Part shown: positions 13,005-25,782 of the stretch, piece by piece | How positions within the stretch are numbered: the first letter of the stretch is position 1 | How the letters are laid out: each line of letters begins with the position of its first letter | Assembly: GCA_030544235.1 (NCBI GenBank) | Contig: CM060478.1 | Coordinates: 24,685,227-24,749,226 of the forward strand | Direction of reading: 5' to 3' | Length of the DNA: 64,000 bases | From: Lepturacanthus savala | Taxonomy: Eukaryota > Chordata > Actinopteri > Scombriformes > Trichiuridae | Translations under genes and position numbers: made by a program | The notes under the pieces: generated by a model | Database searches by the model: none | What the model saw: only the letters and a program-made list of their open reading frames with translations | What the model was told of the DNA's origin: nothing

Positions 13005-13435
13005 TCTTTTCATCACTACTACCGCTACTGTTTCAGTTCATCCGCACGAGGCCTAATGATGACGACTCCTGATGCGACTCATCGAGGCCCCTGATGAACC
13101 TACTCCTTCACCTGCCTGGTTGGACCTGCCCCTCTACCCCACCCTACATCATCTCTACAGACTGAAACATCTTTACAGACTAATACATCATCATCAGATG
13201 GATGTGTGTCAGTCCTGGTTCATCTATAGCCTGTCCGTCCATGGGAGTGGATCTCTCCTTCACTGTGGTCCTCCTCGAGGTTTCTCCTTTTTCCCACAGG
13301 GTTTTGGAGTTTTTCCTTGCAGAGAAGGAGGGTCTAAGGACGGGGGATGTCTGGGTCACTTTGGACTGGATTTCGTGAAGCACTTTGAGACAACTGTGTT
13401 GTAATGCTGGGCTATATAAATAAAATTGATTTGAA
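13005..13435 (+). mobile_element. Retroposon 3' region (LINE tail or SINE)
   Basis: GC-richer than its surroundings, it ends in GGGCTATATAAATAAAATTGATTTG. I recall this tail from a very common teleost non-LTR retroposon, along with CTCGAGGTTTCTCC, CCACAGGGTTTTGGAG and AGGGTCTAAGGACGGGGGATGTC. The open frames on both strands through this block are by-products of its low stop density, not genes. No target duplication was found, and whether this is a LINE 3' end or a SINE using that LINE is unresolved. Confidence 0.7.
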
Positions 13436-14095
13436 AATATCTGCATGTGTGTCATTTGACGTTTCCAGAGGAACACCCATCCAGACAACACAGGAACGTC
13501 TCAGAACCACTTTACAGGTAAAACGTGCATTTAAGATGAGGGGTTCACTGCTGCAGGGGCTCAAACACATCAGGACAGTTAATGCTAACTTTGTTCAAGG
13601 GGCCTTTTAAGTTGAAATTCAATGAACCGAAATAGCCAATAGAGTGGACATCAGAGAGTGTTTCATATATCAACACAAATCTTTGTCGCAGTGTTTACCT
13701 CAGGATGTGAAGTGTTGATGCTGAAACAGAGACAATAGACTGAATGTGAACAAGGTGCTTTCAATATTAATAACTTTCACTACTATGAATTTAAAATAAG
13801 GATTTCCAGAGAACACAGGAATCTTCATCTCACTGAATCTGGATATAATGGAGCTCTAACACATGAGACAAAGCGTTTCCATACTGTCCAAAACTGGACA
13901 AAAAGACGTTTTCCAGCTGTGCTACAAGCTGTAAATCATATCAAAGGCTGATAATTCAAGCTACACAGACAATTATAAATTCACTATTATATATCTTCAG
14001 AAAAATGTATGTGACAAAGGAAAAAAAGAAGCATGTCATACCATGACAGCTAAATAATAATAATCAAAATAAACACCACCTATGCAAAAATGGTA
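13436..14095. other. Unclassified non-coding stretch
   Basis: No gene or assignable repeat. Confidence 0.5.
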
Positions 14096-14309
14096 GTGCA
14101 TTGCAAATCATGAAATCAGGTAAAAATATCTTGATTTTGGCATAATTAGTCCAATATTGAGTAGAATTATATTATATATAATTAATAATTATTATTAATA
14201 TTTAACTTTTTCCTTGATTTTGGTAAATATTTTTATTTTATTTGTATTTATTTATATTTTTTTATTTTTATTTTCTTAAAATGTGGAATTAAAACCTATT
14301 TTTGCAGTG
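14096..14309 (+). mobile_element. MITE, CACTGCAAAA-type ends
   Basis: The left end GTGCATTGCAAAT and the right end ATTTTTGCAGTG are imperfect inverted complements. The interior TTGATTTTGGCATAATTAGTCC matches the family members at 12165, 38668 and 39146. AT-rich and non-coding. CACTG-type termini would fit a CACTA/EnSpm derivative, but this is not proven. Confidence 0.6.
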
Positions 14310-14404
14310 TCTTTTCTGTAAACAAAAGATCATAAATAATTTTGTGAACATTAAAATTAAATCAAAAATATGAACACAAATGTCATTTTAAAAGGTGGTG
14401 GAGA

Positions 14405-14425
14405 ATTATTATTATTATTATTATT
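14405..14425. repeat. (ATT)7 microsatellite
   Basis: Trinucleotide run followed by T and A runs. Confidence 0.85.
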
Positions 14426-14758
14426 TTTAAAAAAAAGTCTGTATCCTTTAGTTCCTGAAAAGTTTACTTTTGGAAGACGTGAGGGGGCTTTTACTTGACA
14501 TCAACAGACCAGCGCATGTAGGCAGTGTTTTAGTGTCTCTACCTGTTGCAGCAATGTCCAGTAGGAATCGTCTGAAGCTAAAAATCCTGTCTGTGTGTCT
14601 GATTTGAATGTGTAAATGTCAGCCAGGACAGACGGCGAGTAGCGGCAAGAGGGAACAACCTTTCACTCACACATGCTCATCCATGTGCATGCAAATTAAT
14701 GCGTGTACAGCACACACACTCACGCCACATGTTAGCACATGTTGACAAATACTGTACA

Positions 14759-14795
14759 CACACACACAATCACATGTGCAGTGATTGTGTGTGTG
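14759..14795. repeat. Perfect hairpin 1 (15-bp stem, 7-base loop)
   Basis: Arms 14759-14773 (CACACACACAATCAC) and 14781-14795 (GTGATTGTGTGTGTG) are exact inverted complements around ATGTGCA. The last base of this stem is the first base of hairpin 2. Confidence 0.95.
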
Positions 14796-14834
14796 ACACT
14801 TTAATGTCTCATATTACTGAGACATTAAAGTGTC
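14795..14834. repeat. Perfect hairpin 2 (17-bp stem, 6-base loop)
   Basis: Arms 14795-14811 (GACACTTTAATGTCTCA) and 14818-14834 are exact inverted complements around TATTAC. It directly abuts hairpin 1. It is too short for a typical microRNA precursor; function unknown. Confidence 0.95.
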
Positions 14835-15113
14835 TCAGTAAGATGTTGGGACCATCTCTGGTCTCCAGAACAGCTGCAGACCTCTCACAGCTCTCAGGAA
14901 AATCTTATCCTCCTTTGTTCTTTCTGCTGCACACTAGCAGGAGGAACAAAAATATATTCCCTCTAGTGTTTTTAAGATCGTTGTGGAGACACACACACAC
15001 AAACACAGAGATTGCACATATAGGCATACACACACAGAAAAAACACTTCACGACAGAGCTGTAAATATACTGTACAAATAAATGCACACACATATTTAAC
15101 TGCAGATGTGTGT

Positions 15114-15132
15114 ACACACACACACACACACA
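15114..15132. repeat. (CA)n microsatellite
   Basis: Short pure AC/CA run within a generally CA-rich interval from 14.69 to 15.54 kb. Confidence 0.9.
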
Positions 15133-15473
15133 GAAATAAAATGCAACACTATCACAGATTTATGTTGACATAATTTACACAAGTTATATTAGTAATAAGT
15201 GCACACACATACAGTACTATACACTATGTAGGCTACCGTCTATACCAACAAACATACATGATTAATAATTTGAATAATAAGGCACATACTGTACATTGTC
15301 CCCATATAGAGAAAATACACTACACATGTGGAAAGACATATACATACATATACAGACAAAAATACCTATGAGCCATATATACTGTGTGTGTATAGAAGTA
15401 GTGTTCTATAATAATTACATAATAAATGTGCACACACAGAACCACATATGCAGTATAAAGATGCAGAAATAAA

Positions 15474-15477
<4 letters not shown>

Positions 15478-15509
<32 letters not shown>
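15478..15509. repeat. (AC)16 microsatellite
   Basis: Pure dinucleotide run. The Cys/Val repeat frames on the minus strand are artefacts of it. Confidence 0.95.
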
Positions 15510-15512
<3 letters not shown>

Positions 15513-18500
15513 TGCATTCACATTAGTACTGATGGCAACAAAGTTATGCCACCCACGATCTGGAGACACAACGCTGCCTGACTGAAACTGTAAACATGTT
15601 TGTATTTACTTATCGACTCATTTAAGATCAGGGAGACTGACGCATATCTGACATTTAATATCTGAAACTAACCCACTGCATGCAGAAAACAAAGTAATGA
15701 TTAGGATAATGATCAGGACTAGGGATTAATGTTGGCATCAGATGCCTCACATAGCAGAGTCAAATGTATTCTACAAATATATAATATTTGTTTAGACAAA
15801 AGCATTTCAATATTAAAAGGAAATGTTTTGCTGTAGGAGCAACTTCCACATATGTATCTTCAGATATTTCAAATTTTCCCCTACTGTAATTATAACAGTA
15901 ATGTCTAAAAAAATTAATTCAGTCCTGAGCAATTATAGTCAACACAAACACATTACAATTACAAGCAGTCCCCAATAAAACAATCAGAATTTTGAATTTC
16001 AATTTTACCACTGTAATCACAACTGGGTCATCTACAAAAATCAATATGTGAAACAAGTCTTATTTTGAAACTTCTCATCTCAGTCACAGTCAAGAAATAA
16101 ATGTATTATCAAACATACTCATCGATGTAAAATTGAAAATGTTAAAATATTACAATTTTTTTTTTAAAATGTCAATTTTTAGAATTATGTCTCTTTCAAA
16201 AAAGAAAAAAAAAAAACAACAAATCAGTCAACAGTGAAGAGACAAACTGAAAATATTCAGCCACTCTCATTTGACTCGTTTTTTTCTTTTCTTTTCATTT
16301 TTTTAAACATGCATTTGTTGTTGCTGAAAAGGTTAAAAGATTTTTTTTTTTTTTCCAGTCGAAACTGAGTGGGTTGTCAGAGAACCGAACATTTGAGAAG
16401 GCAAATTTCCCCTGGTGCTCTGGTAATATTATCACTCCAAAGCATCACAGTTTCAGTATGACTTATGGATTTATTTATAAGAAGAAAACAAGTCTGACAC
16501 CAATTAACACAAAACAGTCACACAGGTTCGAACTTGTTAACGTCAGTGTGAGCAGAACATTTTTTACACCCTGAAAAACTAACTCAATACGATTAAATAT
16601 CACGTTGCAGTTTCAGTATCTGCCTCACTTTCAATATGACCCATCATTTTATAGACATAATTTAACAATTTGATGATGCTCATATTGTATAATTTATATT
16701 GTTTAACTAAATTTAATTAAATTAGTTTAATTTTAAAATAAGCACGGGGGCATGTTACATTACATGTGACTCACCTTTAAATATATTTATTCATACATTA
16801 GAGGTACTAAAAATTAATTTTTTATCTTCTTGCGTTTCAGGAAATTGACCGACTATATCTGAATTATCATGTTTTCAGAAATGTAGTTTTCACCCCAAAA
16901 ATGAAAATAACCGTTTGCCAACATTTAACACCACTCCACCCACTACTCAAGAGTTTATATGTCACCTTTTAAGAATCATCGATCAAAGTAATTCTCATTC
17001 TGATTCAGAGTTTCACTATTACTGGGCGTTTTATTTATTAAAACACACAAACCTGAAGCAAACAAACCACACTTTCTGCACAAGTTTGGATTGAAATAAT
17101 TCCTTGCCATTGTTTTCTACATCAACATTGACTGTTTAACTTTGTTTTTAACACTTGAGAGACCGAGAGCTAAATTCAGGGGCCTGTGAGAAAATGGCAG
17201 CTCGCCTCCGACTACAATTTTCTAGCGTCCGACAAAAGAAGAAAACACAAAGTCAAATCAAAACTGAGGTGGACAATTTTTCCCCAGACAGTACAGACCC
17301 AGTATGTCTCTGTGGGATGTAAACAGCCGTCACAGAAGACATTCGTCCCGCCGACATGTTTAAAAAAAAAAAGCACACCTGAAAACTATGACATAATCCA
17401 GCATGACTGCGCTGCATGAAAAAGTAAAAGACGACAAAAATCAGCTTTACTCAACGTGTTTTTACTATCAAAATTAGTCAGAGAGAACAGGAGAATACGT
17501 GGAGGCTGGGCTTTGATGCGTTCAAGCACGGCGTGCGTTTCAAAATAGTGAAAAGGAAGCTGAGTAGATGAGAGAACAGTGGGTAGAGGAGCTGAAATCT
17601 GCTTTTCCTCTTTCTCTGCCGCTGATATTTTAAAGTTGAAAGAAGGAAGAAAATGAAAGAACGAAGACAAGAAAGAGACACAAAGGAAAGAAGGAGTCAC
17701 AAAAAAAATAAAGATCTGCCACAAATGACAGCATGTCGAAATCTATTAATTCCTCTATTTAAATACATGAAAAATAGCCCTAAAAACAAATCTCATTGGA
17801 TTCAATTTGAGAATGTGAATGTGAATTTTAATTTCCTGGATTTTTGTGTTTTATATTTTTAAAAAGGCAGAAAGACAGTCAACAAAAAAAAAAAAGATTG
17901 AAAAAAAAGTGCGTGGCTGAAATATGACACTAGTAAAATGAAAGAAATACCAAAGAAAATGTGGGAGGCTTTTGAAGTCTATATAAAAAAAAAACATTTG
18001 GCAGAAATATGCCACATGATACTCACAAGTCATAGTTTAAATTTCCCTAATGAGATATAAGTTTCTAAAACGTGGGTTTGGTCTGAATCATATCACATCT
18101 AATGCTTCATTGATCAAAGTAGTTCTCTTTTTGATTCAGTTTCATGGTGCGTAGAGGAATAGAAAAGTCTTTTCTCCTTTTGTGTGCCTTCTGAATGTTT
18201 TGAGGCAGAAACAAGAAAAAAAGTAGACCCAAAAAAACAGAGAGAAAATATGAGACAGAAAGATACATTAGTTAGATTGCGGTGTGCAAATTACAGCTGG
18301 GCTGATAGAACAAAGAAATGTGGGAGGTTTTACAGAGACAGAACAAAAGTCCGTAGGAGAGTTGTGCCATAAAAACAGCGGTCTCCATTTTGAAGTGAGA
18401 TGTGAAAACGACACCACCATCTGTTGAATTGGGGAAGAGACAGCGAGTCACAACTAGGCCTCACACACCTTCACAAAGCAGCAGCCTGACATGACTGCTT

Positions 18501-19923
18501 TCAAAATGACTTCCCCATAAAAGTATTTTCTCTCTGTATGTTTGAATATCAGACTTTATGTAAGTTGCCTGCATGATTTTCCAAAAGAAGAATTCATCTC
18601 TGCGTGTGCTCAGTCGTGTGGTATTAAGGATTAAATCTAGCGGTTTGAACTTTACTCATCATGACTAATAACACAACCTGCCCCAGTGCCGCTGGTGTAA
18701 AATACAGCGACAAAGAAAGTGGAGCTCGGAAAAACTATAAGGAGAAAGTGAATGAGTAACACTCTCCTCGAAAACTACCATCATAATGCCCTCAAGCAAT
18801 TAACCCCAAACCAGAGGTCTGGCAACTTTATCAGGAGAAAACAGTCCAAAATCATTGCCCATTTGTAACCAAGTATACTTTCAAGCATTGTATTGTGTGA
18901 ACAGTAAGTTTACATTCATTAATTTGGCAAACAATTGTTATGTCCAATGGCCAATAGAAGCTACAATAGATCAAGAAGAAGCCATCATGAAATATTTGCC
19001 TCGACGTTCACTACCATGTTCCCAACACCACGAGGCCTGCAGGTGCTTGGAGCAACATGTGCCTGGTGCAAGCACAATGAGAACACATGGAGTGAGTGAG
19101 TGCTGCTGACCACATTGATCAAAATTGGTTCCATCAACTGACACTCAGGAAGTGACTTGATAATTTCAGCCTTTTCCATCCAGAGGGCAGAGGTCGGTCT
19201 GTACCCAGTTCAGATGTGGCATCTTGCCTCTGGTGGTGGAACCTGGACGGTTCCGGTCAACTCCAGCAGAGAATAGAAAGCATCACCCAGCTGATCTTGG
19301 AGAGGTTGAAAATTAAATGCATTTTGTTCTATTGTCCATTATATAATCATTTTAGATTATTTGTTGTAGACATCAGTAATTGTTTGCATACTTTTTTTTT
19401 TATTCCAGTGTTAAAATGGTACAGGAACAGTGTGTGAGGATGCTTTATACTTGATATGTTAAAGGAATAGTTGTGTATGTACATGCCTTAGATATGCCTT
19501 AGATATGCCTAAGGTATGTTTTATACTTATGTGTAAAATATACAGGCTGCAACTTATGGTCACTTGAACAAAAAAAGTTTTACAAAGTTCTGTGAAGGTC
19601 CATGCAGTAATGTGTATTGTGTAATGTATAATTAGGACTTGATTGACCTCACAAGGTTTTCACCATAGATGTCCGAAGCAGTTTCAAATCATTTCAATGG
19701 GCAACCACCCCCAGCAGCAAGTGACAACATGTTGAACAAAACTCCTTTTAAATGCGCACTGACCGTGTGAACAACACAATAAGTAATACACATCAACAAT
19801 TAAATGTCAGTTATGACTTAATATGGACAGATGATAAAAGGATGGATGGTAAAAAAAATTAGAAATCATGAAATTTCGCAATGTACAATAATATATGCAT
19901 ATAAAATACACAAAATAATTATC
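15510..19923. other. Unclassified, repeat-poor stretch
   Basis: No gene or recognised transposon. A/T homopolymer runs are frequent. A roughly 40-bp direct repeat (about 85 percent identical, around GATCAAAGTA and TTGATTCAG) occurs at 16976-17015 and 18107-18144. A small tandem array (GCCTTAGATAT words) lies at 19485-19520. Open frames at 17.2-17.9 kb are low complexity (Lys/Glu or Phe/Ser rich), matching purine-rich DNA rather than proteins. Confidence 0.5.
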
Positions 19924-19925
19924 TA

Positions 19926-20110
19926 TAGTTGTGTTTAATATAAATGGGTTTAAAAATGTGAGTAAAGCTAAAGTTCTTATAATTTGTATATCTTATTTTA
20001 TATTTAGGATACAAAAATGCTCCCAATGCACCGAAATTAAAATTATAATTAGGATTTTGGCTTTACTCACGTTTTTAATCCCACTGCTATTATATTGAAC
20101 ACAACTGTAT
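19926..20110. mobile_element. Short Tc1-type MITE
   Basis: Roughly 55-bp imperfect inverted repeats flank a very short middle. The left begins TATAGTTGTGTTTAATATAA and contains TTTAAAAATGTGAGTAAAGC; the right carries GGCTTTACTCACGTTTTTAA and ends CACAACTGTATA. The same ends occur on the larger relic at 58784-59590, which contains Tc1-like transposase remains, so this is probably a deletion derivative of that family. Confidence 0.8.
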
Positions 20111-20224
20111 ATCTGTGAATGATTATAAATGCTAAAGGAGCAGAAAACCATCAATTGCGAAAAATATCATCGTAGAGAACTCATCCCATAGTTATGTAGG
20201 TAAAATTCAGAATGAGCCCCCTTC

Positions 20225-20990
20225 AGGTCTATTATCAGCAGCATCAACTCCGTTACCGTGGTGTCCTATAACGTGACCTCATTGTTAACGTGCATCCCAA
20301 TGGAGACGGCGGACACCAGAGGAAATGATTGCTACATGACAACACCCTGAACAATAGAACCAACCACGTCCCAGACAAGACTTTTGAACTGCTGGACCTC
20401 TGTCTGAACGCCACCTGTTTCCAGTACAATGGAGGTTTTGCGGACAAAAGCATAGCTGTGCCATTGGCTTAGCGTATCTCCCATTGTGGCCAACGTCTTC
20501 ATGGAAGAAGTAGAAAGCAGAGCCCTGAACTCCTTCAGTGGAACAGCACCAAGCCACTGGTTTAGACATGTGGAAGAAATATGAGTCACAATTTCAACCC
20601 AGGAAGTGTAACCCTTCACAGAACATATTAAGTCATTGGACAAGTTCACATGAGAGATCATCACGGAAAAACAGATTGGCCTTTTTGAACTGTGCGTACA
20701 CATTTAGGAAGACAAGACTATTTATTATTCTATTTAGACTATGAGACAGGAAACCAACACACACACAGCGTGAGTCTCTGATTCATTGCCCACTGGAGAA
20801 TGAGCAAGGATTTATCAGACCCCTGCACCACGAAGATGATACGGACAACAAGTGCCAAGGCCCAAAAGAAAGAGCACACCTGAAGGATGCATGTAAAGCT
20901 TGTGGATACCATAACTGGACCTTTGTGGAAACAGCCACAAGATTCAGTAAGTACACTAGAGGTGCTGAAGAAAAGGAAAAATACATCATT
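20225..20990 (+). pseudogene. Penelope-like reverse transcriptase relic
   Basis: Across shifting frames, landmarks of a Penelope-like element reverse transcriptase are readable in order: VVSYNVTSLLTCIP (motif A), GGFCGQKHSCAIG then SPIVANVFMEEVESRALNSF (motif B and following), TAPSHWFRHVEEI (motif C), and later HLKDACKACGYHNWTFVET. The catalytic residues are gone: motif A Asp reads Asn (20270-20272) and the YVDD-type motif reads HVEE (20567-20578). Many frameshifts and stops are present. The C-terminal GIY-YIG endonuclease expected in this family is absent. Family assignment rests on recognised motifs, not a search. Dead and old. Confidence 0.8.
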
Positions 20991-22784
20991 TTATAAGCAT
21001 CTGGAGCTTTGAAACCAAGAAACATGTTAAGACTGAAAAGTGGTCCATGCAAAAATGTAATCTTGTATCTGCAGCGAGGAATGCAGGGGAAACCAAACAA
21101 CCATTTAAACTAATGCCTCAGTTCGAGACTCAGCTTATCTACACCTGACAGATAAGGTACACTAGAGAACAATAAATATTTGCATCTCTACGTCAAACCA
21201 TCCTTCTCATCTATGACACCACTTATCCTCCTGTACAATGTGCCCTCATCCCTTCTTATGTGACAACAGTAACTTAACAGCTGAGAGCACCAATAAACCC
21301 AGTGGCATCAATGACTTTGACATCAACCACACAGAACCCACCAGTCAGAGAGAAGACCTTTCTTCAAGTATCTAGAACCAAGTCCAGTTTCCCTCAATTT
21401 AACCTTTCTTGGAATATCTTATCATGCAACTGATGTCTGGTCTGATATTTGTGCATCGGGGCTCATGATAATTTGATGCATGACGGCCTTGCTGAAGCTC
21501 ACAATGTTCTTCTGTCACTTTTAAACTAATTTTTTATTGCTGTCTTTTTCCATCAGAAATACCACAATAAAAGTCTGATTGACTATTATTTTAAGATCTG
21601 TGTGCAGATCTGCTCACTGCCGGAACAAAAGACTTTCCTAATCCCTCCATGAAGCCATTTATCATCATCATCAAGCTTACAAGGACATGCAGAACAATTT
21701 GCAGCTGATTTTTTCTTCTCCCTTGTAGATAAACCCATGAATGAGTCTGGGCCAACACCAAAACCTGCCTTTCTCATCAGCATTTCATTTCATTTCTCTC
21801 AGGAGCTGTGATACACATCTAGTGATTTGAAGACAACTTTTGTCTTGACATCAAATCACCTGTTGTCAGCTCTTCTGGAGAAACATGATCTACATGTCCT
21901 CAATAAAATATTATTGCAGTGTTCTATTCATAAGACATGACTCTTTACTAAAATCAAACACTACACAATGACAGTACACTAGATGATGAAATTTATAAAT
22001 TTAAAGATGAAATTTAAGTGCCTTTCACACATACGTACAATAAACTCTCCTTGTAATTAGTAATGTTGATATAACGATCAACAATTGACAATCTCTATTA
22101 TTTGACTCCACTAGGACAATCTAGATTACTAAGACTTGTAGGAAAACACAGTCTATCATATATCACTGCATCTAAAAATCAGGGGGAAAAATCCAAGAGA
22201 AAACAGAACTACCTGCTGTTTCCAAGAGCAATGAAGCTTATAGAACAGTGCATCACCGACTCCCACTCTCTTCCTACATGCAAAGTGTGGAGGATCTAGA
22301 AACAATGAGACCTGTGCACACGTGTCCTAGGGTTTCACTGAGTCACAAAACATATCATGTGAGAGGTGATGCTTATGAAACGAGGAGTTGATGATCCGCT
22401 TCAGTACCACCTACTGACATTGTATTCCTCAATTGATTCGAAGAAAGTCTCTTATTATTATAGTGTCAGTTCCAGCAAAGATTGCCGGACTACTTTTCAG
22501 GGCACTGCTTGGCATTCTCAGTCTGTCTCAGGAGGGTGTGGATGCCCCATGCGTCTTCGCTGCCAATAGTGACTATTGTAGTGCAAAACCATGTCGCCAA
22601 TTTGAAATCATGTTTCGGCCACGCTGGACAAAAAAAAAAAGAATTCACGGCTACTTCTCTGTGCATGATGTTAAGTCCATGAAAATATATGTTAACAGTT
22701 TCAACAAGCTTCTTTTTATTTCAACAAATCTCAAATCTCTCTGTCTATTACTTTCTGACTAGTCTGTGGCTTTTAACCTACTTA
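20991..22784. other. Unclassified non-coding stretch
   Basis: No confident gene or repeat. A 65-codon frame at 22102-22299 and two overlapping frames at 22.4-22.8 kb were inspected and not assigned. Confidence 0.5.
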
Positions 22785-22980
22785 ATCACAAAGCTGGTCC
22801 ATGACTTTGGGTTGGACCCTACTATGAATATTGGATGGAATGCTATAAAATTTTTCACAGATATTCATGTTCACGAGTGGATGAATCCTAATGACTTTAG
22901 TGACTTTTTGACTTGACTCTTTCTACTGCTATCATAAGATTGGCACTTTTGGTTTGGGTTTAAGTGAAAACTATATAGAC
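22785..22980 (+). repeat. Dispersed repeat related to 4903-5040
   Basis: Contains ATATTGGATGGAATGCTATA, GATATTCATGTTCACGAGTG and GATGAATCCTAATGACTTTA, paralleling the 4.9-kb copy and a common teleost repeat that I recall. No ends determined. Confidence 0.6.
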
Positions 22981-23739
22981 AGTCATGTCAGTTGGTGTTA
23001 GTGTTGCATGGCATACCAATACAAGAAAAGTATTACATTATGCTGCCATCAAAAATTATACTAAACCCCTTTTTATTTGCACCTGTATCTTAAGAATGAG
23101 TGTTTTATTAAGAGCTATAATTTCTGAGTTGCACAGTTGTGCAATAGTGGGACAGTGTGTGTGTGTATAGCTCTCTGCAGAGTGGGTGTGCCACCCTTTT
23201 TTCTCTCTCATATGCAGGCTGCAGCTTTCGTGGTGACAGAATGAAGGGCCTGACTGCAAGTACAGGTGCTCTCACCGCCGGTCACAGCTTGTTGACAAAG
23301 CAGATGCACAGAGCAAAAATATGGCATAATCTATCGTATATAGTCACAGTCTAGGCAAATCCCATAGACACTGCAGAGCCTTCTGTAAATGATATTTAAA
23401 CCCACATAGTGAAGGTGCTAAATAACAAATTAAGTCAGTGTTCTGTCCTAATACATTATTCCATTACTTTTTCTGATAATTTGTTTTGCTGTGGTATTGG
23501 TACCAATATATGTGGGCAGGCATGGAACGTTACCTCCATGATGAACTGCAATAAATTTGGTCTCTCTAGAATTTTAATGTAATGGCATTATTACCTAAAA
23601 ATGTTGTCAAAGTATTGGATAAATAAACTAAATAAGAGATGAAAATCCCACAGCCACAAGCTGTAATCTGTGTTTAATGCTAATTAACGCTTTAGTATGC
23701 TAGTGCAGTAAAGTAAGGAGTTAACTGATGCCCTTTGGA
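22981..23739. other. Unclassified non-coding stretch
   Basis: Contains a short GT run near 23153-23167 and nothing else I can name. Confidence 0.5.
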
Positions 23740-23960
23740 ACAAGGCCATGTAAAGCCTAGCAAGTCATGAGTCAATCCTTAAAATGGATCTTTAAATAAA
23801 TCGGGAAACAGTTCAAAGAGGCAAAAAACTGAAGTGACGTGAGAAGAGCATTTGGTCTTAGTCAGAAGTCTGGCGGCAGAGTTACAATAGTCCAGGCGTG
23901 AGGAAATAATAGCATGGATAATTTTCTCTTTAGTGATAAAAGATAAATTGATAGAAAAAT
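23740..23960 (+). repeat. Possible retroelement-derived relic
   Basis: Words such as GGCGGCAGAGTTACAATAGTCCAGGCGTGAGG (degenerate; key part TTACARTAGTCCAGGCG) resemble a widespread fish interspersed repeat that I recall in outline. No ends, frames or target duplications can be shown. Confidence 0.35.
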
Positions 23961-25782
23961 GATTGCATTTTTGTTATGCTGTCCAAAGGTGGAAAAGTGG
24001 GACATAACACCCAATTGGTGTTTAGCAGAGCCCTTAATACTTGGGGTAAGGGGACTGAGCAGTGGCTAGACTTGATTACAGAGGCTCTATTTTATAATAA
24101 TCTGGGCCCAATCCAGTGCAAAGGGAGCTGTTTAACATTTGGACCAGACTAGGGCTTATTTCACTCATCCTTTCTTGAACAATTTAATTTTAGATGAATG
24201 GGATCCAGATGGGGGTTTCATGTGGGACAATGTGTCTGAGAGTTTCCATATCAACTTTCAGAAGCCATTTAGCTTTCTGAGGACATGGGAGAGGAGGAAT
24301 CATACAATTTGGAGGGGATGATGATTGCTCAAAATTGATGAAGAAAAATAGAGATATTTCCAACAGCTGCAGAGAAATATTTGATTCTTGCTTCTTTAAC
24401 TGATTGTTGATGACCAGTTGATCATTGATTTGAAAGTAATGGACTTTGAGTTATGCTAGACTTTCGGCATGGATATACATTACAATGGGGTATTTGCATG
24501 GATGCTGCATGGTTTCAAATGTTCTTATTGATCTATGGGAAATAATTGATAGCATTCTGTTTTAGTTGCAATAGGAGCAACAGGATTTCTCTAGAAGCAT
24601 GATTCTGAATAGAGTATGACATTTACATTTTTAATTGTTAATGAATGTCTTGTTCAGAGTGAAATACATGTTGCAACCATTAAACCTCTGACCGCTAATG
24701 GAGGGGTGTGAGTTTTACAGCAAGCCCACTCTACGCAACAAAGGGATCAAAAAGTACAGAAAGCTCAAATCTTTGTAAAACAAAAAACTTATTTTTGGGC
24801 TGTGAAGATAAAAATAAACCATCTATCCTGTAACATCCTCACAGTATTTACAACCCTAAACATGTTGGTGCATATTGTAATAGTAAGAAGTTGATCTTAT
24901 CTGGTCTGTTGCTTGGTAAACTGACTGGCTCACAGTGTGTCTTTAAACCAGAACACTTTCTTTCTTCTCACAATGTGCTTGTTTTATCAGCCTCGACATC
25001 ACAGTACGTGTGTGTGCACAAGCGTGCAGATGTCTCGCTGTCCTGATGTGAAAGACTGCAGGCCTCCTACAGTCTGGGACACAACACACATGACAACCAC
25101 AAGTGGGAGAGGTCTCCCACACGCACATACACACAATGGCACAGACTCACTGTTGGTAACGGAGTGTGTATTTTTTTTTTAAATGCCACACTTATAAAGC
25201 CATTTCTTTGACTTGTAAAAGCTTATTTTTTATAAGACAATAGTCAGATCTGAGTATGACCATTTCAACTGGTTTTCAACAACTTTACAAGAGTAAAGCA
25301 GGTTATTACATTAGAGTAAAAAAAAACAAAACGTTTTAGCAAATACTTGAAGTTGATTTTTATCCCTCAGCATTGGCAGATATTTATCCTTGTTAACCTT
25401 GTTAAACAAATTATAAAAGACTCAAATTGTGTAACAATACACTCATAAAAACGTGTGTCGTTACACAACCTCAGTAATATCACTTTAATTTTAATCAGAT
25501 GCAGGAGATCTGTTTTCCTATGTTCGCAAAAAAAAAAAAATACAGTCATTGTTTATAGGAACAGAAAAGAACAATTTGACTGTGGTCTTAGTAATGGTGA
25601 TGAGGCGAAAGATGCAGCTGAGCTCCATTAGAAAACAAAATGACAAAAAAAACTGAAACTGATTCTGTAAAGATGAAGAACTTTAAAACATGTATTTTTA
25701 CCAGAATAAAAGAATAACTAAAAGGTTATATAGATTCAGTCTTCACTGTGCCGCCTTCTGTCATAACAGTAGTGACACATCA
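23961..25782. other. Unclassified non-coding stretch
   Basis: No supported gene. A 60-codon frame at 24139-24321 has normal-looking composition but no recognisable family or splice context. Confidence 0.5.

Noticed and set aside
13072..13491. Overlapping 103-110 codon frames on both strands
   Set aside because: They lie in a retroposon tail recognisable by its GGGCTATATAAATAAAATTG end.
14689..14700. ATGCAAAT octamer followed by TAAT (also octamers at 40738 and 61987)
   Set aside because: About two such octamers are expected by chance in 64 kb on both strands; no conservation can be shown here.
20253..20703. Three overlapping minus-strand frames of 66-123 codons
   Set aside because: Antisense shadows of the Penelope-like relic on the plus strand.
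22102..22299. Frame ending LLFPRAMKLIEQ resembling LINE C-terminal ends
   Set aside because: Too short and generic; no retroelement motifs upstream.
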